Origin: Stomoxys calcitrans
Taxonomy: Eukaryota; Arthropoda; Insecta; Diptera; Muscidae
Assembly (NCBI RefSeq): GCF_963082655.1
Contig: NC_081553.1
Span: forward strand, 156,899,441-156,963,440
Direction: 5' to 3'
Length of the DNA: 64,000 nucleotides
Shown here: piece by piece, positions 34,375-46,619 of the stretch
Layout of the letters: every line of letters starts with the position of its first letter
Numbering within the stretch: position 1 is the first letter of the stretch
Notes under the pieces: generated by a model
What the model saw: only the letters and a program-made list of their open reading frames with translations
Database searches by the model: none
What the model was told of the DNA's origin: nothing
Translations under genes and position numbers: made by a program

Positions 34375-34455
34375 TTAAATTGGAAAAGTCGACTGCGACT
34401 TTTTTACACAAAAAGTCGATAATTCGATTAGTCGAAAGTCGACTTTTAGATCCCC
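34375..34455. repeat. AAAGTCGACTTTTT repeat, block 3
   Basis: GGAAAAGTCGACTGCGAC and AAAGTCGATAATTCGATTAG variants. With block 2 it brackets the R1 copy, so R1 inserted into an existing array. Confidence 0.7.
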
Positions 34456-34559
34456 GGTTCGTACGCTGCTCCTAATTACGTTTTATTAGATCAGGCCACA
34501 TCCGTTGTACACGAATAAGACACATTCGTTAAATTTTATATTTTCCCCAGAGTTGTCAA

Positions 34560-36135
34560 CTAAGAATGCAACAGTGAAGAGGCAGGGAAACCGTGGAGCA
34601 TAGCTAGCATCACTTTATCTACCTTCCCATTCTCCGACACCGCCACCCACGTCGGAGCTGCAACGGCTGGTGAGTAAAGCAAAACAGACAGAAAATGAGG
34701 TACTAATAGGATGCGATGCGAACTCTCACCACATTTCGTGGGGTAGTACCAACATTAATAAGCGGGGTCAAGCCCTGGCAGCATTCTTGAATACTTACGC
34801 TAACTCCCATTAGCCGAACTCAGAATAGCCCTTCAAGTGAATCGATCTTCTGCGCTCCTTCTACAATCTATGACACCATGTTTCAAAGTATCTCCCACCA
34901 CTTGGTTGTCCTGGTTTGCGTTTACCAATCCAAGGCGGACATGCTCCACGGTGGCCTCCACAAACAGCATAGCTATGTTAAGGAATGGTCGGTAGAGACT
35001 GCCCTGCACGAGGTTGTGCATTAAATAGAAGAAGCCTTCGATGCCAAGACGTACACATTAGTGTTATGCATTGACATCGAGGGGGCTTTTAACAATGTGC
35101 GGACCGACACACTGATCCAATCCTTAGACCAGTACCGGGTGGACCGGGTCCTTAGAGACAGAATAAACTATATGCTAAGGAACAGGTGGATAAATTGTAA
35201 GTTGCATGACATCAATATAAGGGACAAAGTGGCACAGGGGGATATTTTATTGCCACTCCTATGGGTGACTATCACAAATTACCTACTACGAATGTCATAA
35301 TACTTCTAAAGGGTAAGGATCCGGACCAGCTATGCAGAAGGGCCGAAAGGGTTTGGCATATGACTGGCTAGACCCTGGGTTCTCAATGGTAAACCAGAAA
35401 AGTCTGGAACATGCCTGTTCACGAGGAAGACGGAGGTGGCCGAATTTGACGCACCACGTTTCCTCAAAAAAACGATTTTGATATCTTTCAAGGTCAAATA
35501 CTTAGGAGTGGTCTTGGATAGGAAACTTAATTGGAAGTGTCACATTCAGGGGCCGTAGGGTCGAAATGAGACCTGAATCCGGGGATAGTCCACTGGCTCT
35601 ACAGGAGCGTGATTAGCCCAATATCACTTGCGCCTCAATAGTTTGCTATGAAGTAAAAGTGCAACATAAGGTATAGAGAACATGTTGTCTTGACATAGAC
35701 GGAGCTATGAGAACCACGCCCACAAGGGCACTGGAGACTATTCTAGATATCCGACCAATTGATATGCAGATTAAGTGTGAGGCAGCCATTGCGGCTATGA
35801 GACTTAAGGCGATTGGAGAATAGATTGAGGATGGGAGTAGCTTATATCATCGCGGTATAATCGAGGCGACGATAGGAAACCTGGAAGTAATTGAAGAGGT
35901 TTCCAATAGGGTGCCTGAGAAGGCACTTGAGGTCGAGTGCGGTGCACTGCTGCCAGCGGCACAGTCTTGGAGTAACGGAACGCTAGTATTGCCATCTGGA
36001 AGATCATGTTAGACGGATGTATCGAAGCTAGAGGACAGAGTGGGCATGGGGGTCTACATTGAGAACCCAGGGACTGAAATCTGTTTTAGACTGCCTGACC
36101 ATAATACGGTCCTGCAGGCGGAAATTCGGGCGATC
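34560..36135 (+). pseudogene. LINE-C copy 2, internally deleted
   Basis: Forward strand: endonuclease (LIGCDANSHHISWGSTNINKRGQAL, about 34705-34780), then a jump to the RT palm. From 35061: MLCIDIEGAFNNVRTDTLIQ, RVLRDRINYMLRNRWINC and a damaged QG..LLPLLW. The YADD segment is deleted near 35300. Post-RT (about 35490-35560) has VKYLGVVLDRKLNWKCHIQ. RNase H begins near 36015 (SKLEDRVGMGVYI) and stops at 36135, where the inverted-repeat element begins. 34833-35021 is scrambled. Confidence 0.8.
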
Positions 36136-36592
36136 ACAGAATTTAACAAAAGCACACAAACAAAAATATAAATTTGATTAAATTTTGAAACAGAAATTAC
36201 AAGTGAACGTATATCTTACATCACACAGGAATGATTGAAGCTTATTGTCTATTGCTAGTATTCGTCTACGTTCTTCAATTGGGGTGTAAATTATGTGTAG
36301 CATTTCTAATGTGTATCTTCTTTTGTAGTCAAGATATTAGCCCAAGAACCTAACTACAAAAGAAGATACACATTAGAAATGCTGCACATATACAGACCAC
36401 TGTGCACCAATATATAGAAACTTAATACAAAAATATAAGCAATAGACAAATATAAGCAATAGACTATAAGCTTCAGTCATTCCTGTGTGGTGTAAGAAAT
36501 AAGTTCACTTGTTTTAACATGTAATTTCTGTTTCAAAAGTTACATTTTAATCAAATTTATATTTTTGTTTCTGGGCTTTCGTTAAATTCTGT
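36136..36592. mobile_element. Foldback element, near-perfect 200-bp inverted repeat
   Basis: The left arm starts ACAGAATTTAAC and the right arm ends GTTAAATTCTGT. The arms pair through AAATATAAATTTGATTAAA, CAGAAATTACA, CACACAGGAATGA and AATGTGTATCTTCTTTTGTA. The loop is only about 23 bases (near 36345). The right arm carries a short extra repeat (AATATAAGCAATAGACA twice). It sits at the end of the LINE-C fragment. No coding capacity. It would give a long hairpin transcript if expressed. Confidence 0.85.
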
Positions 36593-36654
36593 TTTGTGTT
36601 GCTATAATCTTTTTAGCTATCCATTCCCTGATAAAGATTACCGATGGTAATCGA

Positions 36655-37500
36655 AAATAATCTGACCATTAATGAAATGAATGCTGAACATTGTAGATGT
36701 CATTGTGTAATATTTCAGTCCATTTCGATAAGAATTGCGCCTTGTAGGGGATCAAAAAGCAAAATCAGGAGATCGGTTTATATGGGAGCTGTATCAAGCT
36801 ATAAATCGATTCAGACCATATTAGACACGAATGTTGAAGGTCATGAAGGAAGACGTTGTATAAAATTTCTGCCAAAACGGATGAGAATTGCGCCCTCTAG
36901 AGGCTCAAGAAGTCAAGATCCCAGATCGGTTTATTTGGCAGCTATATCAGGTTATATACCGATTTGCGCCATACTTAGCACAGTTATTGAAAGTCATAAC
37001 ATAACACCTCATACAAAATTTCAGCCAAATCAGATGAGATTTGCGCCCTCTAGCAGCTCAAGAAGTCAAGATCCAAGATCGGTTTATATGACACATATAC
37101 GAGATTATGAACCGATTTGAATCATACTTAGCACAGTTGTTGGAAGTGATACCAAAACACCACGTGCAAAATTACAGCCAAATCGGACAAGAATTGCGCT
37201 CTCTAGAGGCTCAAGAATCAAGACCCAAGATCGGTTTATATGGCACCTATATCAAAACATGGACCGGTTTGGCCCTTTTACCATCCCAACCGACCTATAC
37301 TAATAAGAAGTATTTGTGCAAAATTTCTAGCGCCTAGCTTTACTCCTTCGAAAGTTAGCGTGCTTTCGACAGACAGACATACGGACGGACATGGCTAGAT
37401 CGACTTAAAATGACATGACGATCAAGAATATATACACCTAATGGGGTCTCAGATGGATATTTCTAGGTGTAACAAAATTAGTATACCCCAATCCTATGGT
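36655..37500 (+). repeat. R1 dispersed repeat, left-truncated
   Basis: Four or five units (GATCGGTTTATATGGGAGC, TCTAGAGGCTCAAGAAGTC), then GACAGACATACGGACGGACA and the end TAGTATACCCCAATCCTATG. The final GTGGAGGGTATA is cut off by unrelated sequence. Confidence 0.8.
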
Positions 37501-39180
37501 AATTTTCTTACGCAAAATAAACGCGATCACCAAACTTGTAATTGCAACTGAGTGTGATGTTGCTCACATGTATTTACTCTGGGTAGAAAAAGGTGTTTGC
37601 GGAGATATAAATAAGAAAGTATTTTTTAAATACAAATAAATATACTCGCAAGAAAAATAAATATTTCCTTCACAACAAGCAACTCAATCAATCTGTCCGA
37701 AATAAAAAAGTTTGTGGAAGAATGTGGTGTGCTTTTGGTCTGCATTTACAACAACAATATTTGGATAAAAGTGGAAGATGCTGACAAAGGCTTTTGGAAA
37801 GTTGCGCTTATTTAACTTATAACAGTGTAAATACTACAAAATCTAATTATTTTTACAAATAAAAGTTGAATTTGTCTCTTTTTTAAATTGTTTTTTGTCT
37901 CATTATTTATTAATTGGGAAGGGGTGGGTTTTGGTTGAAATTACATCCAACATACATGAATTTCAGTACGATCCAAACTCCCACATTTGTGTGTACAAAT
38001 GCACGTAAGCAGCTGATAAATTGTTTGATGCCATATTAATTTTTATATGCAAATGGTAACATTTTGGCCAAAGAAACCTAAAAAAATCAAATCTGGTAAC
38101 CTTGTCAAACCACCAAAGGAACGATTTTCGGAAATTTTTTCACAAAAAGAACGTAGTGCCAGACTTAACAAGTTTTAGCTGTTGTGTGTGTTGCTGATAT
38201 TAGATGTCCTTTTTGAGTTAGAGATATTGGCGGTTGGGATTTACCTTTCTTACTGCACCCAAAGAATGGTGCCCTGATAAGATCCAGTGTTCATCTCCAA
38301 AAGGCATGCTTCTACCAGTGCTCAGCTCACTAATTAGTGAGTAGTTGGAAGCATGTAATCTTTTTTGGGGCTGATTGGACTGATAAGATGAGATGCCTTG
38401 GTCGGCATTAAAATCGCGATCTACATAGCCTGCCCAATACATTACATCAACCACATCAGGGATGATAAATGAGGTTGGCGAAATGGTATTAAATACTGGT
38501 TAAAAATTTACTTTTTGTAGCCACAAAGTAAAATTTTTTACATCAATATGGTAAAAAAGGAGTGTAAACGTCTTTGGTAGATTTGCGCAAGTCAAGTGGA
38601 CATGGGTTGCAAGGTAAACGGCGTAGTAATTTAAAGAAAATGAAAGTTTTGAATAAAAGTAAAAAAAATATTTAAATTTTTTCAGCCTCTATCTTGTTAC
38701 AAAAAGAGAAAATAGTTTTCCTAATTTTATACGACCATTTAAGGGAAAATGTTTATTTAACTAGTTTCATTTGTCCACTTTTTGGCAGTCCAAACTGCAT
38801 TTGGATACCTCTTTCCTAACTCGAATAGATTTTTTTTTCTATGACAGCTCTATTCTTGGGTGTGTTTCCACCCACTTGGAGTTAATGGGTTAAAAAACGA
38901 TGTCTATAAGTTCAGTCTGATTCAAGTTTTTAGATTATTGATAAGGGACCTCCTTGTTATAGCTAAGTCTGAACTCGGTCTTTAGCTAAGATAGCTCCCA
39001 TAGAGCTCATTTTGCATTAGATTGCTTTTAAACTAAGAATAATATATCTTTATATCTCTTTAATACATGGTTCCCATAGTACTAATGTTAAGGAAATAAG
39101 GAATTAATTTTTGCTAATGCCAATTAGAGAATTCAAAATCTTTTCTTTCTTGAGTCTTAAATATATGTCCATATATTATA
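37501..39180. other. 1.7 kb without a recognised gene or repeat
   Basis: AT-rich. A 78-codon reverse frame (38218-38454) has no recognisable motif. Nothing else supports a gene. It is one of the few stretches here that could be single-copy intergenic DNA. Confidence 0.4.
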
Positions 39181-39182
39181 AA

Positions 39183-39945
39183 AAAAGTAAAAGCGTGCTA
39201 AGTTCGGCCGGGCCGAATCTTATATACCCTCCAGATTCAAACCATAATAAACACGTAAGTTGATGGTCATGAGAGGATCCGTCGTACAAAACTTCAGGCA
39301 AATCAGATAATAACTGCGACCTCTAGAGGCTCAAGAAGTCAAGATCCCAGATCGGTTTATATGGCAGCTATATCAGGTTATGGACCGATTTGAATCATAC
39401 TTAGCACAGTTGTTGGATATCATAACAAAACACCTCATACAAAATGTCAGTCAAATCGGATAAGAATTGCGTCCTCTAGTGGCTCAAGAAGTCAAGATCC
39501 CAGATCGGTTCATATGGCAGCTATATCAGGTTATGAACCGATGAACCGAATCATACTTGGCACATTTATTGGAAGTCATGACGAAACACGTCGTGCAAAA
39601 TTTCAGCCAAATCGGATAGGAATTGCGGCCTCTAGAAGTTTAAGAAGTCAAGTCTCCAGATCGGTTTATATGACAGCTACAATATATCATATTATGAACC
39701 GATTTGAACCATACTTGGCACAGTTGTTGGCTATCATAACAAAACACGTCGTTTTGTGTTCTTATCAAATTTCATTCCCATCGGATAACAACTGCACCCT
39801 CTAGAGGCTCAAGAAGTCAAGACCAAAGACCGGTTTATATGGCACCTATATCAAAACATGAAAAAATTTTAGCAAAATTTTTGAGTACTTACAAACAGAA
39901 TGACAAAATTAGTATACCCCCATCCTGTGATGGAGGGTATAAAAA
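39183..39945 (+). repeat. R1 dispersed repeat, shortened copy
   Basis: Starts AGTAAAAGCGTGCTAAG, TTCGGCCGGGCCGAA, TATATACCCTCCA and then jumps into the middle of the second unit. It has four units and ends TAGTATACCCCCATCC, TGGAGGGTATAAAA. The GGACGGACATGG part is deleted. Confidence 0.85.
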
Positions 39946-40056
39946 TGGTTATTCTCGAAAAAGTACCAAATGACTCGCGAGGTTACCGTGGTACTTTCGA
40001 TGTTTAAAAAGTATCAAAATTATCATCCTGAGGCTAATATCATTCGTCGAAGGCTA

Positions 40057-40974
40057 TTAGGGAAATTGTATCTGAGCTGAAAATCCTTTGGGCGACAAGA
40101 AGTTTCGACTTCTTTCAGTCGCCAGGCCCTGATAATTTATCACCGGTTCAATTACAAGCTGTGCCTGATAGACTGGTTCCCTGGCTTAGGGAGATTACTC
40201 TGCTTGTATCAGAATGTCATATATACCTGTGGTATGGAGGGACACGAAGGTCGTTTCATTCCAAAAGCAGGAAAAACCTACCATACGAAGGTGAAAGATT
40301 TTCGTCCTATAAGTCTGTCATCCTTTATGCTGAAGACTCTTGAGAGGTTGATAGAAACATATCTTTGGGCAAAAATACCTAGAGATCGCCTGGCGCAGCA
40401 GCAGCATCCATATAATGAAGGCAAATCCACTGAAACAGCCCTTCACGACCTAGTCGGCTACATAGAGGGTTCTGTCGCTGTCAAGGAATATACAATGGTA
40501 GCATTTCTTGACATTGAAGGCACTTTCAATATTCTAAAACCAACGTCAATCATGATGGAGTTGGAGTTTCTAGGCATCAACTCTACCGTAAAAAGTTTGT
40601 TAATAATTTACTTACTAAAAGATGCATTACGGTAGTCTAGGGATCTGTGAATTTAAAAAGATGGGTCAGCAGAGGAACGCATCAAGGAGGGTACTGTCTC
40701 TTCTACTTTGGAATACAGCCATTAACAATATATTATTGTCTCTGGAAGAAGAAGGCTTAAAAGTGGTTGCGTACGATGATGATGTGGCAATTGCGGTTAG
40801 GGGAAAGTTTCCCAGCACTCTAAGAGATATACTTCAGGAAGCTCTTCGTACAACAGCAAAGTGGGCTACGAAAGTGGTCTAGGTATATTCGTGCAAGTGA
40901 GAAGTAGTTCTTTTCAGCAGGAGTTACAAGTTGTCTACATTGGAACCTGTCTCCTTGGCAGGAGATAATGTTCC
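40057..40974 (+). pseudogene. LINE-B reverse transcriptase, 5' half of a copy split by an LTR element
   Basis: RT motifs in order: SPGPDNLSPVQLQAV (about 40120), FRPISLSSFMLKTLERLIE (40290), STETALHDLVGYIEG (40430), MVAFLDIEGTFN (40497), then a frameshift and stop near 40635. VLSLLLWNTAINN (40690) follows, then YDDDVAIAVRG (40773), which has YDDD in place of the usual YADD. The last codons before 40974 read SLAGDNVP and the frame resumes after the LTR element at 48620. Interrupted and frameshifted; inactive. Confidence 0.85.
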
Positions 40975-41251
40975 TATAGAGTATTAATTGTTAAGTACCA
41001 CTCTAATACACAATTATACATTGTACATAAATCTTAACATTCTAACATCTTAACACTCTCTCTCATATCTGTTGTCATAAGTTGATGTATCTCATAGACA
41101 CATACACACATACACCTGTTTATACTTATATTTAGTACTAAGCTCTCATTAGTAGTTCTTGCAGCTTTGATTTGCAATAAAGAAAACGGTAAGCATTTGA
41201 ATACTTACAAGGCCGCTTGTTTCTCTTAACATGATAGTGTAATACACTACA
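40975..41251 (+). repeat. 5' LTR, 277 bp
   Basis: Starts TATAGAGTATTAATTG and ends GTAATACACTACA. Contains AATAAAG as a poly(A) signal (about 41178) and CATACACACATACACC. It differs from the 3' LTR at a single position I can see (ACTTATA versus ACATATA near 41128). The following TAATTGGCGACGAGGAG is the likely primer site; its tRNA is not assigned. Confidence 0.92.
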
Positions 41252-41386
41252 TAATTGGCGACGAGGAGAAAAAAAAATAACGGAAAACAGCAACAACGAT
41301 TGCAATTTCAAGTTTGAGGTTCAATAACCTATAAAAAAAAAGTGAAGTGCATATGTATATATATATGCAAATGAAAAAACTGTTTT

Positions 41387-43801
41387 ATGGAATTAAATGA
41401 AAATAATTATTCAATGCCGCCAAAAATGGATGATGCAAATGTGACTCTAAATAGTGGTCAAATGACGGTGTTCCAAACAACGAATGTGAACGAGTTCAAC
41501 CCTAATGTGGAATCTTGGGAAGTGTGGAAAGAGCGCCTTGAAATCCATTTCTGTGAAATTGGTTGCACAGAGGACAACATAAAAAAATCGATTTTGTTGA
41601 AGTCGATTGGTGCAGTGCCGTATAAAGTGCTACATAGTTTATGCAGCCCTGATTCCCCTATTCGTAAGACGTATGATGAGCTGTGTGTGATATTGGACAC
41701 ACAATATACTCCACCAACGATCGTTTTTAGTGAGCGGAAGAAGTTTCATGTGGCAGTTAAGAATGATGGCGAGTCTGTTGCTGAGTGGTATGCTCGTGTG
41801 AAGACCCTAGCACTTAATTGCAAATTGGGAGCCCATTTAGATGCATTCATCTTAAACCAATTTGTAATGGGTTTGCCAAATTTTATGTTCGAGAGGCTAT
41901 GTGAGGAAGATGAAACTCTAGCGGTGCAAAGTGCGTTGAGAAAAGCTATGATATTGGAAACAAAAAACATGGCGAAAGTAGCAGAAAGGGATCAAAGTTC
42001 AGTAAACTTTGTTAACAGATCGAAGCCTTCGAGAAAAAATGGCGGTGGTGGTAACAGCGGCAATAGTTATGGCGGTAACATAAGTGGTGGTGGCAGCAGC
42101 GGTGGTAGCGGTAGCAGAGGCAGTGGCAGCAGAGGAAATTTTGGTGGCAGCAGAGACAATAACGGCGACGGTGAAAGAAAATCATCGTGCTCTCATTGTG
42201 GTTGGCGTAACCATAGCTCGCAGTCTTGTAAATACAAGAACAGCAAGTGTCATTCCTGTGGAAAAATTGGCCATTTGGCATCTGTTTGCTACAATAAAAA
42301 GAGAAGTGTTAATTACGTTTCTAATGACACTAGTGAAGATTATGTTGATAATGATGTTTTCAATTATTCTATTTTTAGTGTGGCTGAGCGAGGTTCTAGT
42401 GACGTGTATTCCCTTCCAGTAATAATTGATGGTGTCAAATTGAATGCTGTGTGTGATACAGGTGCGCCATGTACATTGTTGCCTTTGTCGTTTTATGAAA
42501 ACAACGATGTTAAGAAGGTTCTTCGTCCATGCCATGTACCATATGTGGATTATAGCGGAGACAAATTGAAGCTGGTTGGTGAATATGATGCCTCAATTAC
42601 TTTTGAAGGTAAAACTAAATCTGTAGTTGTTGTAGTTGTTGAGTCATCGAATCCCCCATTACTTGGACGTTCGTTTTTACGTGCTTTCAACTTTGAATTG
42701 CTGCAAGTGAACAATGTAAATTGCCCAAATTTAAATTCCGTGATCGAGCAGTTGAGAATGGAATTTTCTGAGGTTTTTGAGGAAAAATTGGGTGAATATA
42801 ATATCAATGCTGTTTCACTGAGGGTTGCTGAAAATGCAACACCTGTATTTTGTAAACCAAGGCCTGTCCCTTTGGCTTGGAAAGACAAGATTGAGGCGAA
42901 ATTACGCGATTTAATTGCGACTGGTGTGTTGGAACCAGTAGATAACTCCGATTGGGGTACACCTTTAGTACCAATTTTGAAACCAAATGGCGATTTTCGC
43001 ATTTGTGGAGACTATAAAGTCACAATTAATAAGTTTTTGGAGGATTTCAAGTATCCTTTGCCTCGGATTGAAGAAATTTTTGCTTCTTTGGAGGGTGGTG
43101 AACTTTTCACTAAACTTGATTTGTCGAATGCCTACAATCAACTTGTTCTTGATGAGGATTCCCAACTGTTGTGTGCGTGGAGTACGCACATTGGAACTTT
43201 AAAAGTAAAACGTTTACCTTTTGGTGTTAAGACAGCAGCAGCTATTTTTCAAAAAACTATGGAAAATCTATTTAGAGGAATTCCATATGTTGTAGTATAT
43301 CAAGATGATATTACAGTCACTGGTAAAAATATGCAGGAACACATAAGTACGTTGCGTTTGGTTCTACAAAAATTACAAAGTTCTGGATTAAAACTGAATT
43401 TAAAGAAGTCTGAATTTTTCAAATCCAAAATATCGTATTTGGGTTTTAATATTGATAAAAATGGACTTAGCAAAAATAATGATCGAATTTCGAGCTTAAT
43501 TTCTGCCCCGATTCCTACAAATGTTTCGGAATTAAGAGCTTTCGTTGGTATGGCGAACTATTATTCCAGATTTATTGAGAATTTTGCGCAAATCATGTCT
43601 CATTTTTACCACTTGTTGGGTAAGGGCGTTCCGTTTGTCTGGTCGGATGATTGTCAGCAGGCGTATGATTTGATTAAAAAGTTTGTAACTTCAGATCGGG
43701 TTCTGGTCCATTTCAACCCTGAATTACCAATAATATTAACAACGGATGCTTCGAATAGTGCAGTAGCAGGAATTTTATCTCACCAATTTTCGGATGTGTA
43801 A
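41387..43801 (+). pseudogene. gag-pol, first part: Gag, protease, RT, RNase H start
   Basis: The ATG at 41387 opens 804 codons. Gag: a capsid-like region (residues 30-200, NVESWEVWKERLEIHF), a Gly/Ser-rich linker (about 218-258), and two CCHC knuckles (CSHCGWRNHSSQSC and CHSCGKIGHLASVC, from 42188). Protease: DTGAPCTLLP (42455). RT: FRICGDYKVTIN, LDLSNAYNQL, LPFGVKTAAAIFQ and YQDD (43298-43309). RNase H begins ILTTDASNSAVAGIL. At 43797 the frame runs into inserted DNA and stops (SDV then TAA). The downstream half is at 46620. The coding part is otherwise free of stops. Confidence 0.92.
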
Positions 43802-45507
43802 CGGCCGCTGTTGACTTAGTTTTTTTTTTTTGCTGGGACATATGTATATGATTGATACATGACTGTGCTACGGGATGTATGGCCATATTCATAAAACTTA
43901 AAGCAGCGTTAGAGTGGGCTTATTTGACAGATTTCCTTTATAGAATATTCAAATGAACCTACGATGAAGCTGTTTTAAGTTTGTGAATACTGTGGATAAT
44001 GTTTACATGGACCTATTTGGCCGTACTGGCTGTCGGTCTATGTATTTTTGTGGATAAGGCACGGATTTAACACCTAATTTTTTTTGTTCGATAGACTTTA
44101 TGGGACTTGGATTCACAGAAGATGTTACGATCTGCGTTTTGTTTCCTTGGACTTAATTGTTGTCAGGTGGCTAACACTGGCGAGCTACACTGTAAGACGA
44201 TTGGTACATGGACCCTACGGTCATTATCTACTAATTCTCTTTCACCGGTATTTACTGCCACCCACTGTTTTTAAGTTTGTCCAAGGAGACAGCTTTAACC
44301 CATACTTACCTAGTGGTACCGGCAAAATGATAGATTTTTTTGCTAGACCTTGTTATATTTTATTGTATGAGTGGAAAGGCATTTTGCAATAATGCACAGA
44401 TCATTAATATGACAATGGGACGGGCAATGGATATTGGCTCTTCATCAATTACAAATAAATAATCTCTTCGGATGTGTTGTACGTCAGATTGGTTTGACTA
44501 AGACTCTCACATCGATAGCGACTACGATGGGGCATAAGAGTTACAGAAGACAGGCAATTGTTTTTAATTGTAGGAAGCCTTCTATTTGATAGTGATTTTG
44601 GTTTCGAGGCGATACAATTTGCCTACGATTGCATGATGGAGTGTATGATTGCACCAGCTTGGACACCGACTACTTTTCGTCTGGGTTCCTTGACCCAGGG
44701 TTGCATTGGAGTATTTGAAGGACTCCAGAGCCTGATAATTGTGGGAATTGTTTGACATTTGAATGTGTTTGTGACCTTTCAAAGTCAATTTCAAGGCCAG
44801 GGACCACGATGTTGGATGACAGTAATCTTGGTTAGCAGAGAGAAGAAGTCAAATCATTGTTATAAAATCATTTGTGAAGTGCGGTTGCTAAAGTATTTTA
44901 ACAACGGTGTGATGCCCTCTGAATTGAATTCCAATTTGATTGTGATTTGAAATTGACTTGTTTGTGTTATAAGTCTTTTTTTTTAAGTGCCTGACACATT
45001 AAGAGAGAGGTATGGACGTGAGTGTGATTTTTCTCTAGATAACTTTTGATAATAATTTCACACCAATAGGGTTCAGTTTTCTGGCTTGATTTTTGCGCAA
45101 AATAACTTCGAACCCTGGCATTTCACCAAGAGAATATATACAGGATCTACTTTCATGTGACCTCGGGTAAGATCTGAATGATTTGTCTATATTCTTTCTT
45201 TTGATATTGATGCATGGAAACTTTCACATATAGGATACTGTGGTTCAGTGGACAAATCGGACCAACTAATCGTAGGGATAAGTGCAGGACCATCAGCTCC
45301 ATCTGCCATATATCCCGAGGGAATTTTAAATTCACCATACTGGTGGATCGTAAAGAAATTAGTGAGTACCAAAACCACTTAGTATAGCAAATGATATCGA
45401 ATATACCGTGAATGGATTTGACGGAGTATATATAAGAAGAAGAGCTAACAGGAACAATCCTATAAAAATCATTAGAAAAAGTAAAAAATTTTTAAAAAAA
45501 AATATAC

Positions 45508-45560
<53 letters not shown>

Positions 45561-46615
45561 CTGTACACATAAATTTGCAAACTAACCTCACTTACGACAA
45601 AAGAGAAAACGTGGCTACAATTTGAGTAGAGATCAAAAGTTTAAAAAAATTAATACTTACCAGCCAATTTTACACAAAGTATTACAAAAAAACAAGAGAA
45701 AATTTATAAACGTATTAAAAACAGCTTAAAAGGAAAGAATTGAAGAAATCTAAAACAAAAAGGATTAGAAACTAAACCACAGCATAAAATACTGTTGATC
45801 AAGTAGACAAGTATTCGAAGCGTAAAGAAAGAAGAAAATTAAAGCAAAAAACATTTTTTTTTAAATTATAGCGTTATGTAGGTAAAAAAAAAAAAAAATA
45901 ATTACAATTACTATAAATGTCGCTAATGTTTAAATTAATGGGCCGGCCGTTTCTAAAAAAAGAAAAAAAGGATTATATGCAAATGTTATAACTAGTACAA
46001 CTTGTTACAATTTTTTTTTTGATTGCTATTATAATTTTCATATATTATAGTTTTAAGTTCATATATTTAGCCGATAAAACTTTTGCGATAAATTGCTTTC
46101 TTTTTTTTATAAAGACACAGAAAAGAAAAATATATATATAATGCCGATACTGACTTGAAAACTAAAAAAAAAAATATGTTTTGTTAACTTCTCAAACAAG
46201 GTTGAGTATGTAGTTGTGTCAATAAAAAGGGTTTGATGAAAAATTAAGGGAGATATTTATTAGAAACGAGATGAGGGCCATAAATATCTCATTTGGATGG
46301 GCAATTTCTGGACATGTAAGGGGTGGGCTGCCCAAGGAATCAATACCACCTGATTCCTATTCTAGCGTCAAGATTTGTTGTGCTGTAGGAACACTCTTTG
46401 AAAAATAGTCTGTCCGTTTCCTTCTAGAATTCAAAACCAAAATGTAACTGTCAAATTTTTAATGTAAAAGAAATAACGCTTTGTGACACCTTTGGCACTT
46501 ATAAACTATTTGTGAGGGGATATAGGCGGAGATAGAACCCACGTCCGGCGAGTTTAAGCCGCAGCAGGAAGCAATGAAGTGCCACCGCCTACAACTAAAG
46601 ACCTCGTCCATCACA
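43797..46615. mobile_element. 2.8-kb TGT...ACA insertion, solo-LTR-like
   Basis: Begins TGTAACGGCC at 43797 and ends CGTCCATCACA at 46615. It is flanked by the 4-bp duplication GATG (43793-43796 and 46616-46619). Removing it restores the RNase H frame (SDGLKPIAFV). The ends TG..CA and a 4-bp duplication are those of an LTR insertion. I see no direct repeat between its first and last 300 bases and no coding frame above about 100 codons, so it is best read as one very long solo LTR. It has a (TA)n run (45515-45557) and a TATATAAG box (45428). Family unknown. Confidence 0.75.
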
Positions 46616-46619
46616 GATG

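Noticed and set aside
38218..38454. A 78-codon reverse frame in otherwise quiet DNA
   Set aside because: No motif, no splice or poly(A) support, and similar frames occur by chance.
46574..46619. ATG at 46574 as the start of a separate integrase gene
   Set aside because: It lies inside the 2.8-kb insert; the reading frame truly continues from 43796 of the interrupted gag-pol.
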